From JADFUS01 sp964368765 (GTDB lineage: Bacteria > Bacteroidota > Bacteroidia > Bacteroidales > Rikenellaceae), in assembly GCA_964368765.1 (NCBI GenBank), contig CAYJCU010000053.1, forward strand, positions 1 through 13,999: a stretch of DNA of 13,999 nt. The letters run 5' to 3'. The notes below the pieces were generated by a model that was not told the origin of the DNA, did no database searches, and worked only from the letters and a program-made list of their open reading frames with translations. Position 1 is the stretch's first letter. Every line of letters starts with the position of its first letter. This document shows, piece after piece, positions 8,703-13,999 of this stretch. The position numbers and the translations under genes are program-made.

Positions 8703-9603
8703 CCTCTAAAATTTTGAGGTAACTGTAATATCTATGTGCCGATATTTCGCCCTCTTCAACCATACGCTTAACCTCACATTTGGGTTCGTGCGTGTGTGTG
8801 CAGTTATAAAACTGACACTTATCAATATGTTTAAATAAATCAGGGAAATATCTAGCCACCTCCTCATTTTTGAGGTCTAAAATACCAAAACCCTTAATAC
8901 CTGGGGTATCTATTAAATATGTATCACTCGCTAATTTAAACATCTGCGAAAAAGTGGTTGTATGTTTACCTTTGCTGTGTGATAGGGATATATCACCCAC
9001 TTTAATATCAAATGAAGGGGCTAACGCCTTGATAATAGATGATTTACCCACTCCTGAATTACCCGAAAAGAGAGATTTTTTACCTCTCATCATATCGGCA
9101 ACCCCCTCTATACCCTCACCAGTTACTGTTGAACATAACACAACATCATAACCAGCAAGTTTATAGTTATATATAAAATCTTCTATCTCCTCTTCATCAT
9201 ATAAATCAACCTTGTTAAGTAGTATAACAACATCTACTTTATAGAGTTCACAGGTAACCAAAAATCTATCAATAAATTCGTAACTTGTTGGTGGAGAGTG
9301 AAGAGTAACAACCAAAAAGACATTATCAACATTCGATGCAATAATATGAGACTCTTTTGATAGGTTGGTGGAACGACGAATAATATAGTTATTACGTGGT
9401 TCAATAGCAACTACTACTGAGCTACCAGTGGCCTCTACTGTCTCATAATCAACATAGTCTCCTACTGCCAATGGGTTAGTAGTTCGTATATTATTAAGTC
9501 TGAATTTACCCTTAATACTACACGTAACCTCATTGCCGCTCTCAATATCCTCAACAATATAGCTATTGCTACTGTTTTTTACTACTAATCCTCTTCTAAT
9601 CAA
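8674..9603 (-). CDS. rsgA: RsgA, ribosome small-subunit-dependent GTPase
   Basis: The 309-residue circularly permuted GTPase takes part in late 30S maturation. An N-terminal OB-fold domain (about 1-75, with KGKFRL and AVGDYVDYE) is followed by G motifs in permuted order: G4 NKVD (130-133), G1 GNSGVGKSS (181-189) and G3 DTPG (232-235), with a KGKHTTT switch segment at 211-217. The C-terminal zinc-binding region has C263, C268, H270 and C276. All key residues are present and length is normal. The start is TTG at 9603: MIRRGLVVKN is where RsgA proteins of this group begin, and no ATG lies nearby. The TTG is within the last codons of the CvpA-family gene (8-base overlap), so translation is probably coupled. 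No Shine-Dalgarno is visible. Confidence 0.96.
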   Translation of the reverse strand: MIRRGLVVKNSSNSYIVEDIESGNEVTCSIKGKFRLNNIRTTNPLAVGDYVDYETVEATGSSVVVAIEPRNNYIIRRSTNLSKESHIIASNVDNVFLVVTLHSPPTSYEFIDRFLVTCELYKVDVVILLNKVDLYDEEEIEDFIYNYKLAGYDVVLCSTVTGEGIEGVADMMRGKKSLFSGNSGVGKSSIIKALAPSFDIKVGDISLSHSKGKHTTTFSQMFKLASDTYLIDTPGIKGFGILDLKNEEVARYFPDLFKHIDKCQFYNCTHTHEPKCEVKRMVEEGEISAHRYYSYLKILEDENGKDKYR

Positions 9604-10105
9604 AATATTCGTCTGTTATTTTTTTTACACCCTTTTTAACCTCATTGAAATATGGAAACATAGTTTCAGATAATTTCTCTATCGGCTCGTAAGTTACCGA
9701 CCTATTTATCGTACTCTTTGATATTATCTCTACTTTTGAATTTAACGCTGTGAATAGTGAAAAGAAAATTGATATAATCACAAGATACTTTAACACCGAT
9801 ATAGCAGCACCGCCAATTTGATTAACAATACCTAAGCCTACAACATTAAGCAACTTAGTGATAATACGTGCTATTCCCACTATTGTAACCATAAAGGCAA
9901 TAAACACCGCTACAAATGCCAATTCAGTTGAGTAATCAAAACTCCAATTAAATTTTTCAGCTACCCACGTGGCAAGATAGTAGGCAGCATAACCAGATAT
10001 GATAATAGATGCAAGACCCATTACCTCCAACACAATACCCCTCCTATAACCCTGAAATAGGGCTAAAGCCAAAATAAGTAATACTATAATATCAAAAGCT
10101 GTCAT
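9596..10105 (-). CDS. CvpA-family membrane protein
   Basis: I chose the ATG at 10105 (169 residues). The longer frame from 10162 starts inside the preceding gene and adds a charged 19-residue piece before the conserved MTAFDIIVLL opening. Four hydrophobic segments at about 5-25, 30-50, 62-82 and 98-120 precede a polar helical tail, as in the CvpA/colicin V production family. The motif GYRRGIVLEV after the first helix is the typical family signature. E. coli CvpA is linked to colicin V export and envelope stress; the biochemical role is not settled. It lies 11 bases after the GNAT gene and overlaps rsgA by 8 bases. The product should sit in the inner membrane. Confidence 0.85.
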   Translation of the reverse strand: MTAFDIIVLLILALALFQGYRRGIVLEVMGLASIIISGYAAYYLATWVAEKFNWSFDYSTELAFVAVFIAFMVTIVGIARIITKLLNVVGLGIVNQIGGAAISVLKYLVIISIFFSLFTALNSKVEIISKSTINRSVTYEPIEKLSETMFPYFNEVKKGVKKITDEYFD

Positions 10106-10116
10106 AAAACACCAAA

Positions 10117-11334
10117 TTACTCTTTTGTTGCTACCTTGCGTGATGCGCTTACCTTTGCACACCTCTTAAACTCAATGCTCTTATCTAGCATATAACGATA
10201 GGTTATATGCTGCTTAAATCTCTTTGCATTAACATAAGTCTCGACAACACGCATCATAAGTGGGTTGAAATCACCAATCCATATAAGCTCCATATGCTTA
10301 TACTGCTTACTTGGACCTAAATGAATACGCACCGCCTCAATAAGCCCCGACTCAATACCCTTACCTTGATAATCTGGATCAACACCAAACACCATAGCAT
10401 TGATAGTGTGACATGATTTACGCACTTTTAAGTCAAACATAAATCTAAGTTTTTGCCACAACCCAAATTTACCGTTAAGATTCTTTATTATCTCATTAAT
10501 ATTTGGAGCCATAATAAAGAAACCTACCGCCTTGCCATTATGGTATGCAAAAATTATAAGCTTATCATCCATTATCGGCTTTATCTGCTTAAATAGGTGC
10601 TCGCTCTCCTCTTTAGTCATCTCCGCAACACCATCAAACTTACTCCACCCCTTATTATATACAGATCTAAAATTTTCTGCTAAATATGGATAATCGGCCT
10701 TAGTTATAGGTCTGAATTCAAACTCGCCCGTAGCCATAAGCCTATTATATTTTTCTAGTACAGCACTATTTAAATCCCCCTCTGTTGAGATATATTTTAT
10801 ATATGTATGCTGGTTAAAATAGTTCTGAAAACCATAAGACTCAAAGAAATTTTTATAATATGTTTTGTGATAATTCATATTATACATAGGCGCCGTAAAG
10901 CCATCTACCAACAATCCCCAAAACTGATCCCTACTACCAAAATTAATCGGGCCATCCATAGCCTGAAGACCATTATCTAAAAGCCATTTTGCAGCTGTAT
11001 CAAAAAGCATAAAGGCAACCTCTTGATTATCTATAGATTCAAAGAAACCACATCCACCGCTCTTAACATCCTCACGCTCTGTTAATCCCCAATTATAAAA
11101 TGCTGCTATACGACCAACGCTCTCATTCTTATCATTGTATACCACCCATCGAATAGCATTACCATCTTTGAATAATTTGTTCTTATCACTAGAGAAAATA
11201 TTTTCAATATCAACATCTAAAGGACGAACCCAATTTTTGTCATCCTTATATATAGCAATAGGCATCTTTAGAAAGTCTTTAATCTCTCTTTTAGATATCA
11301 CCTCTTTAATCACAAAGTTATTCATAGTCTTCAT
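10117..11334 (-). CDS. GNAT-fold acetyltransferase-like protein, two-part
   Basis: The 405-residue cytoplasmic protein is of a type often seen in Bacteroidetes. The C-terminal half (about 205-385) looks like a GNAT domain: FRPITKADYPYL (207-218), a VGFFIMAP strand (270-277) and the acetyl-CoA motif FGVDPDYQGKGIESG (316-330) with the QGKGIE pyrophosphate loop. The N-terminal half (about 30-180) has an aromatic-rich conserved-looking block, DGPINFGSRDQFWG (127-140) then NMNYHKTYY (152-160); it resembles a second, degenerate GNAT-like module, but I am unsure. Substrate unknown. MKTM offers two starts, 11334 and 11325. The 10-base direct repeat beside the 211-base element runs through the first two bases of the ATG at 11334, so the start region may have been shaped by that insertion. 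First gene of the six-gene run; no canonical promoter is visible immediately upstream. Confidence 0.75.
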   Translation of the reverse strand: MKTMNNFVIKEVISKREIKDFLKMPIAIYKDDKNWVRPLDVDIENIFSSDKNKLFKDGNAIRWVVYNDKNESVGRIAAFYNWGLTEREDVKSGGCGFFESIDNQEVAFMLFDTAAKWLLDNGLQAMDGPINFGSRDQFWGLLVDGFTAPMYNMNYHKTYYKNFFESYGFQNYFNQHTYIKYISTEGDLNSAVLEKYNRLMATGEFEFRPITKADYPYLAENFRSVYNKGWSKFDGVAEMTKEESEHLFKQIKPIMDDKLIIFAYHNGKAVGFFIMAPNINEIIKNLNGKFGLWQKLRFMFDLKVRKSCHTINAMVFGVDPDYQGKGIESGLIEAVRIHLGPSKQYKHMELIWIGDFNPLMMRVVETYVNAKRFKQHITYRYMLDKSIEFKRCAKVSASRKVATKE

Positions 11335-11342
11335 TTTTAAAC
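11333..11342. repeat. Direct repeat, left copy (possible target-site duplication)
   Basis: ATTTTTAAAC, identical to 11554-11563, directly outside the left inverted repeat of the 211-base element. It includes two bases of the GNAT start codon (minus-strand ATG at 11334-11332). The sequence is AT-rich, so chance matters, but the two copies sit symmetrically. Confidence 0.6.
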
Positions 11343-11343
11343 T

Positions 11344-11361
11344 AGGGCAAACGCACGAAAA
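11344..11361. repeat. Terminal inverted repeat, left
   Basis: AGGGCAAACGCACGAAAA, a 17-of-18 inverted match to 11535-11552. The one difference (G at 11347) would pair as G-U in a plus-strand transcript. Confidence 0.85.
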
Positions 11362-11411
11362 ATATTTTTAAGGTGCACCCAAATTTCTGGTTTATTTTTT
11401 CTATAAATTAC

Positions 11412-11428
11412 GCTTTTTTGAAAAAAGC
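11412..11428. repeat. Perfect palindrome inside the element
   Basis: GCTTTTTTGAAAAAAGC has 8-base arms about one central base. No T tract follows it on either strand, so it is not a standard terminator. It may be a structural or protein-binding part of the element. Confidence 0.6.
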
Positions 11429-11498
11429 TCGGCTTTCAGCCTTGCAAAAAACCGTTTCGTCGCTTTAAGCTCCTCACGAAGCTCACTCTCATTCGTTT

Positions 11499-11509
11499 CA
11501 GGGCAAACG
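11499..11509 (+). repeat. Internal third copy of the element end sequence
   Basis: CAGGGCAAACG matches the first 11 bases of the left end (TAGGGCAAACG) at 10 positions, in the same orientation. It can pair with the right end at 11543-11553, with one G-U in a plus-strand RNA, to form an alternative smaller hairpin of about 55 bases. It may record a nested or rearranged element. Confidence 0.5.
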
Positions 11510-11534
11510 TGGTAGCTTATTTATTGCATTTAAC

Positions 11535-11552
11535 TTTTCGTGCGTTTGTCCT
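11535..11552. repeat. Terminal inverted repeat, right
   Basis: TTTTCGTGCGTTTGTCCT is the inverted partner of 11344-11361 with one difference. Confidence 0.85.
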
Positions 11553-11553
11553 G

Positions 11554-11563
11554 ATTTTTAAAC
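11554..11563. repeat. Direct repeat, right copy (possible target-site duplication)
   Basis: ATTTTTAAAC, identical to 11333-11342, lies exactly between the right end of the element and the cyuA stop codon (TAG on the minus strand at 11566-11564). If the element and one copy were removed, cyuA and the GNAT gene would be 8 bases apart. Confidence 0.6.
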
Positions 11564-12889
11564 CTATAAACAGATAGGTTGGTTTTTATCTTTTTTTACC
11601 ATTATACTCAACATCAGATCGTCCATTGTTTGCATACCCATAGATGCCAAACGACCTAGATTATATATGGTTTTCTCAACATCCACCTCAATAATACCAT
11701 CATTATCTGATATACATATATTATCCATAGCAAGCACTGCCGACTGTATAGCAGATGACACCCCCGAAGATACTTTAAGGGCACAACCCACCTTAGCACC
11801 ATCGCACACCATACCTGTGATATTACCTATCATATTCTTAATAGCGTAGGTTAGTTGCTCATAGTTTCCACCCATAAGATATACTACACCACATGATGAC
11901 CCCGTAGATGCAACAACACAACCACATAGAGCCGATAACCTACCTAGATAACTTTTAATATGTATAGCAACAAGATGACTAATTACTAAAGCACGTGCTA
12001 GCTCTTCATCACTTGATTCAAGTCTCTCAGCCGCAGCAACAACAGGTAAAGTAACAGTTATTCCTTGATTACCACTACCTGAATTACTCATTGCAGGAAG
12101 AAGTGAACCCGCCATACGTGCATCCGACGCAGCAGCTGTCAAACCCATTGAGTATACCATTAAACTATCTCCTATGATAGATTTTTTTATTCTATTTATT
12201 ATAGTTTTACCAACCTGTAAACCATAATTATTATTAATGCCATCTTCAGCTAATGCACGATTGACTGTAGCCGCCTCAAGCATAAAGGCTATGTTTTCAA
12301 AAGGCTCTGTAGTAGCAAAATCATAGATATATTTAACTGTTAAACCATACTCACTAGTGCTTTTTATCTCTTGCACTTCATCCTCAGAATCACCACCACT
12401 ACTACGTTTATTCATTAAAACCTCGTGGTTTTTAGCTACATATACTATGTTATCGTGCATACCCTCAATTCTAGCGGTTGCCCTTTGATCTTTTGCAAAA
12501 CAAACTGCCTCGATATATAGTTTTTCAGTGGTATCTGCAACCTCTACTGAAACAACATCATTATATACAAGCCCCTGAGCCTCTGCAACCTTATCAGGTG
12601 TCACATCACGTAGAACCTCAAGCCCATAAGCTGATTTCCCACACACAATACCTAGTGCAACGGCTATATCTAGACCAACCATACCAGTACCTGGGATTCC
12701 TACCCCCATACCATTTTTAAGTATATTGGCACTAACTTTCACCTCTACTTTCTCTGGTTTAAATCCTAAAACCTCTGCCGACATAGCAGTAGCTAGTGCA
12801 ACAGCAATAGGCTCTGTACATCCAAGAGCTGGTTTAACCTCTTGTTTCAGTAATTTTATATAACTCTCTCTTATCTCTTGTGTAAGCAT
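11564..12889 (-). CDS. cyuA: CyuA-type L-cysteine desulfidase (UPF0597, serine dehydratase alpha-like)
   Basis: The 441-residue cytoplasmic iron-sulfur enzyme should split L-cysteine into pyruvate, ammonia and sulfide. The N-terminal EVKPALGCTEPIAVALA (17-33) is the family signature, with C24 in the active-site region. The four cysteines expected for activity and the Fe-S cluster are present: C24, C322 (ALCGC), C362 (MVCDGAK) and C369 (GCALK). As I recall, the characterised archaeal enzyme has the same 40- and 7-residue spacing between its last three. SNSGSGNQG (268-276) is another conserved block. An acidic stretch, SGGDSEDEVQ (164-173), looks like a loop insertion. Annotation pipelines often call this family 'L-serine ammonia-lyase alpha subunit', and serine activity cannot be excluded. 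Length is normal. It has a canonical promoter 35 bases upstream. No typical terminator follows; transcription may continue through the 211-base element into the GNAT gene. Confidence 0.9.
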   Translation of the reverse strand: MLTQEIRESYIKLLKQEVKPALGCTEPIAVALATAMSAEVLGFKPEKVEVKVSANILKNGMGVGIPGTGMVGLDIAVALGIVCGKSAYGLEVLRDVTPDKVAEAQGLVYNDVVSVEVADTTEKLYIEAVCFAKDQRATARIEGMHDNIVYVAKNHEVLMNKRSSGGDSEDEVQEIKSTSEYGLTVKYIYDFATTEPFENIAFMLEAATVNRALAEDGINNNYGLQVGKTIINRIKKSIIGDSLMVYSMGLTAAASDARMAGSLLPAMSNSGSGNQGITVTLPVVAAAERLESSDEELARALVISHLVAIHIKSYLGRLSALCGCVVASTGSSCGVVYLMGGNYEQLTYAIKNMIGNITGMVCDGAKVGCALKVSSGVSSAIQSAVLAMDNICISDNDGIIEVDVEKTIYNLGRLASMGMQTMDDLMLSIMVKKDKNQPICL

Positions 12890-12923
12890 TTCTAATTATT
12901 TATATTTTTTTTATAATAACGCA

Positions 12924-12954
12924 CAAAGTTAATGATATTTTTTTAAACAGCAAA
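12924..12954 (-). promoter_or_regulatory. Bacteroidetes-type promoter of cyuA
   Basis: On the minus strand TTTG (12954 to 12951), 19 bases and TAACTTTG (12931 to 12924) match both consensus boxes fully. The transcript would start near 12917, leaving about a 28-base leader before the ATG at 12889. It is divergent from the lipoprotein promoter at 12992. Confidence 0.8.
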
Positions 12955-12991
12955 AAACCTATTACTATTATTCATTTAAGATTATTTTTTG

Positions 12992-12999
12992 TATATTTG
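12992..12999 (+). promoter_or_regulatory. -7 promoter element of the lipoprotein gene
   Basis: TATATTTG matches TAnnTTTG and is followed by a short leader to the ATG at 13026. No TTTG stands 19-21 bases upstream (TTAT is there), so the -33 box is weak or absent. Confidence 0.55.
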
Positions 13000-13025
13000 C
13001 AACGTTTAAATGTAAATTAGAACTT

Positions 13026-13466
13026 ATGAAAAATTTTATTATTATTTTAATTACATCAACACTATTCTTATCATGTGTTGAGGTAAAAAAGAAAAAAACA
13101 TTAGGAGAATCAATCTCAGATTTTACTGAAGAGCTTAAAGAGCATGCAGAAGATTTTTCAGAAGAGGTAAAAGATGAGGCAGAAAAAGTATCATCTGACC
13201 TAAAAGAGCACGCAGATGAGTTTACTGAGGAGTTTAAAGAGAACTTTGGAATATTCCAAAAGAAAAGATTGGTAGACTACGATAGTAATGGTTATCGTAT
13301 AATTATCACAAAGAAAGAGGCTAAAAAGCGCAATATTGCCGAAGAGGTGTATGATGAGGTTGAAGAGGGGCTTAATAAGGCTAATCGCAAGATAAAAAAA
13401 GCTATACGTAAGGCAAAACGTAAGGGAGAAGAGTTTTCTATTGATGACTATGAATTATTTGATTAA
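13026..13466 (+). CDS. Small lipoprotein with 11-residue helical repeats
   Basis: The 146-residue product begins with a lipoprotein signal: a short basic start, hydrophobic IIILITSTLF, then the lipobox LFLSC with C17 as the expected lipidated cysteine. After the basic VKKKKT (20-25), four 11-residue repeats fill residues 30-73, each of the form A-x-x-F/V-S/T-E-E-hydrophobic-K-E-x. This periodicity gives one long amphipathic or coiled helix, as in apolipoprotein- and LEA-like proteins. A middle segment, YDSNGYRIIITKKEAKKRNI (about 81-100), separates it from a very basic helix (KANRKIKKAIRKAKRKGEE, 118-136) and an acidic end. It is probably anchored in a membrane facing the periplasm; function unknown. 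It stands alone between its own promoter-like site and rpsO. It could be a small envelope structural or stress protein, but nothing in the context proves it. Confidence 0.8.
   Translation: MKNFIIILITSTLFLSCVEVKKKKTLGESISDFTEELKEHAEDFSEEVKDEAEKVSSDLKEHADEFTEEFKENFGIFQKKRLVDYDSNGYRIIITKKEAKKRNIAEEVYDEVEEGLNKANRKIKKAIRKAKRKGEEFSIDDYELFD
13113..13244 (+). repeat. Four tandem 11-residue (33-base) coding repeats
   Basis: Protein repeats lie at residues 30-40, 41-51, 52-62 and 63-73 of the lipoprotein: ISDFTEELKEH, AEDFSEEVKDE, AEKVSSDLKEH and ADEFTEEFKEN. The DNA copies have diverged, with only short shared runs such as AAAGAGCA, so the repetition is kept at protein rather than DNA level. Confidence 0.85.
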
Positions 13467-13518
13467 TAATAATATAGGACGATTAACCGAACATTAAATG
13501 AAATATTATCATTTATTA

Positions 13519-13550
13519 TTTGTTTATTTAATTTAAAGTCACTACCTTTG
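13519..13550 (+). promoter_or_regulatory. Bacteroidetes-type promoter of rpsO
   Basis: TTTG (13519-13522), 20 bases and TACCTTTG (13543-13550) match both consensus boxes. Transcription would start near 13557, giving a leader of roughly 26 bases. The purine-rich stretch just before the ATG (AAAGAGAAAAAGAG, 13569-13582) probably helps initiation in place of a strict Shine-Dalgarno. Confidence 0.8.
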
Positions 13551-13582
13551 CACTCGTTAAATAATTTTAAAGAGAAAAAGAG

Positions 13583-13855
13583 ATGAGTTACATTCCTTCA
13601 GAAAAGAAACAGGAGCTATTTAGCACCTACGGAACGTCTAATACTGACACAGGTTCTCCAGAGAGTCAAGTGGCACTATTTTCTTACCGTATCGCTCATT
13701 TAACACAACACCTTAAGGCAAATCCTAAGGATTTCAACACACAACGTTCGTTATTACGTCTAGTTGGTAAGCGTAGAAGTCTTTTAGTGTATTTAAAGAG
13801 AGTTGATATTGAGAGGTACAGAAGCTTAATTAAAGTTTTAGGCCTGAGAAAATAA
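13583..13855 (+). CDS. rpsO: 30S ribosomal protein S15
   Basis: The 90-residue protein matches S15 closely. It has the DTGSPESQVALF signature (22-33), the HLTQHLKANPKDF helix-turn (39-51), LLRLVGKRRSLLVYL (57-71) and the C-terminal DIERYRSLIKVLGLRK. S15 binds the 16S rRNA central domain early in 30S assembly and helps form a bridge to the 50S subunit. Length is normal (usually 88-90). It is monocistronic here, with its own promoter and a strong terminator. A leader-based autoregulation like that of E. coli is not evident in the very short leader. Confidence 0.98.
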   Translation: MSYIPSEKKQELFSTYGTSNTDTGSPESQVALFSYRIAHLTQHLKANPKDFNTQRSLLRLVGKRRSLLVYLKRVDIERYRSLIKVLGLRK

Positions 13856-13869
13856 TTAGACAAAAAATT

Positions 13870-13898
13870 AAGGTTGCCCAAGTGGCAACCTTTTTTTT
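13870..13898 (+). terminator. Rho-independent terminator of rpsO
   Basis: Arms AAGGTTGCC (13870-13878) and GGCAACCTT (13884-13892) pair perfectly around the 5-base loop CAAGT. The T run 13891-13898 follows. It begins 15 bases after the stop codon. Confidence 0.93.
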
Positions 13899-13999
13899 GC
13901 ACTATTATTGAAGAATTGATATAACACTAAATAAAGGTTCAATAAAAATTTCCAGTGGGGTTAAACTAAATAACCTAATTTCAAATTACTAGTTTAATG
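13899..13999. other. Non-coding right edge
   Basis: About 100 AT-rich bases follow the rpsO terminator with no supported ORF, hairpin or full promoter match. It is probably intergenic, leading to a gene outside the window. Confidence 0.5.

Larger units (their letters stand above)
11401..11520 (-). pseudogene. Start-less 39-codon open frame inside the element
   Basis: A minus-strand frame is open from the TAA at 11523-11521 to the TAG at 11403-11401, covering most of the element interior. It has no ATG, GTG or TTG start. The translation contains NESELREELKATKRFFARLK, a charged, amphipathic helix-like stretch using GC-richer codons (GAG, CTT, CGT, GCG) than the surrounding genes. It could be the remnant of a gene carried by a longer parent element, or simply chance. 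I do not recognise a family. It is listed because it is the only protein-like signal in the element. Confidence 0.25.
11343..11553. mobile_element. 211-base MITE-like element with terminal inverted repeats
   Basis: The ends TAGGGCAAACGCACGAAAA (11343-11361) and the reverse complement of 11535-11553 (CAGGACAAACGCACGAAAA) match at 17 of 19 positions. Identical 10-base direct repeats abut both ends. The interior (about 11427-11518) is visibly richer in G and C than the flanking genes. It holds an 8-base-arm palindrome at 11412-11428 and a third short copy of the end sequence (CAGGGCAAACG at 11499-11509). No transposase is encoded, so it would have to move in trans. This fits a miniature inverted-repeat element or deletion derivative of an insertion sequence; the family is not identified. 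A long intergenic hairpin without mobility is the alternative. It is the longest non-coding stretch in the window. Confidence 0.65.

Noticed and set aside
8870..9151. 93-codon plus-strand frame opposite rsgA
   Set aside because: Antisense to the GTPase core of rsgA; the composition follows from the opposite strand and no known family is apparent.
11427..11442. Small hairpin in the element (GGCT/AGCC followed by TTTTTT on the minus strand) as a cyuA terminator
   Set aside because: The stem is only four pairs and is separated from the T run by four bases; too weak to call.
12478..12720. 80-codon plus-strand frame opposite cyuA
   Set aside because: The Tyr/Gln/Pro/His-rich product is a typical antisense artefact; cyuA carries all its conserved cysteines.
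13496..13514. Possible terminator after the lipoprotein gene (AAATGA/TCATTT, 7-base loop)
   Set aside because: The stem is short and almost all A-T, and no T tract follows; it is easily explained by base composition.
13696..13902. 68-codon minus-strand frame over rpsO and its terminator
   Set aside because: It runs through the terminator hairpin and is antisense to an unmistakable S15 gene.
1..13999. CRISPR, toxin-antitoxin, restriction, phage-defence or biosynthetic cluster
   Set aside because: No spaced direct repeats, Cas, nuclease-antitoxin pairs, methylase-restriction pairs or biosynthetic enzymes were found; the helicase-nuclease fits ordinary recombination repair.

Overview
The window is AT-rich chromosomal DNA from a member of the Bacteroidota, most likely Bacteroidales. 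Three things point there. The promoter-like sites have the Bacteroidetes form (TTTG about 19-20 bases before TAnnTTTG) rather than -35/-10 boxes. Start codons mostly sit behind A-rich leaders without a clear Shine-Dalgarno. The gene products (a TolC-like protein with the Bacteroidetes-type N-terminus, a two-part GNAT protein, CyuA/UPF0597) look like those of this phylum. No rRNA, tRNA, CRISPR array or intact transposase gene was seen.

Layout from left to right. (1) 106-1335: a secreted or periplasmic thioredoxin-fold protein on the minus strand with its own promoter-like site and a strong terminator. (2) 1384-3694: two minus-strand genes, a shortened orphan TolC-like protein followed by a CPA-type Na+/H+ antiporter, with a promoter-like site that reaches into the 3' end of the next gene. 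(3) 3680-11334: a tight minus-strand run of six genes, in transcription order a GNAT-fold protein, a CvpA-family membrane protein, RsgA, a TrmH-type RNA methyltransferase, a class-III aminotransferase and an AddA/RecB-type helicase-nuclease. Junctions are +11, -8, -29, +11 and +2 bases. (4) 11333-11563: a 211-base non-coding insertion-like element with 18-base inverted repeats and 10-base flanking direct repeats. (5) 11564-12954: CyuA-type cysteine desulfidase on the minus strand with a textbook promoter. (6) 12992-13898: on the plus strand, a small lipoprotein with 11-residue helical repeats, then rpsO with a canonical promoter and a strong terminator.

The most interesting observation is the 211-base element between cyuA and the six-gene run. 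Removing it together with one copy of its direct repeat would leave the cyuA stop codon only 8 bases from the GNAT start, the same spacing as the other junctions. This suggests that a MITE-like element split what was once a seven-gene operon headed by cyuA. I see no canonical promoter for the six-gene run inside the element.

The remaining genes are mostly housekeeping: 30S maturation (RsgA), RNA methylation, S15, cysteine breakdown and double-strand-break processing. I do not see a defence system or biosynthetic cluster here. The second-tier curiosities are the degenerate TolC-like protein paired with an antiporter, the AddA-type nuclease without an AddB partner in the window, and the repeat lipoprotein.
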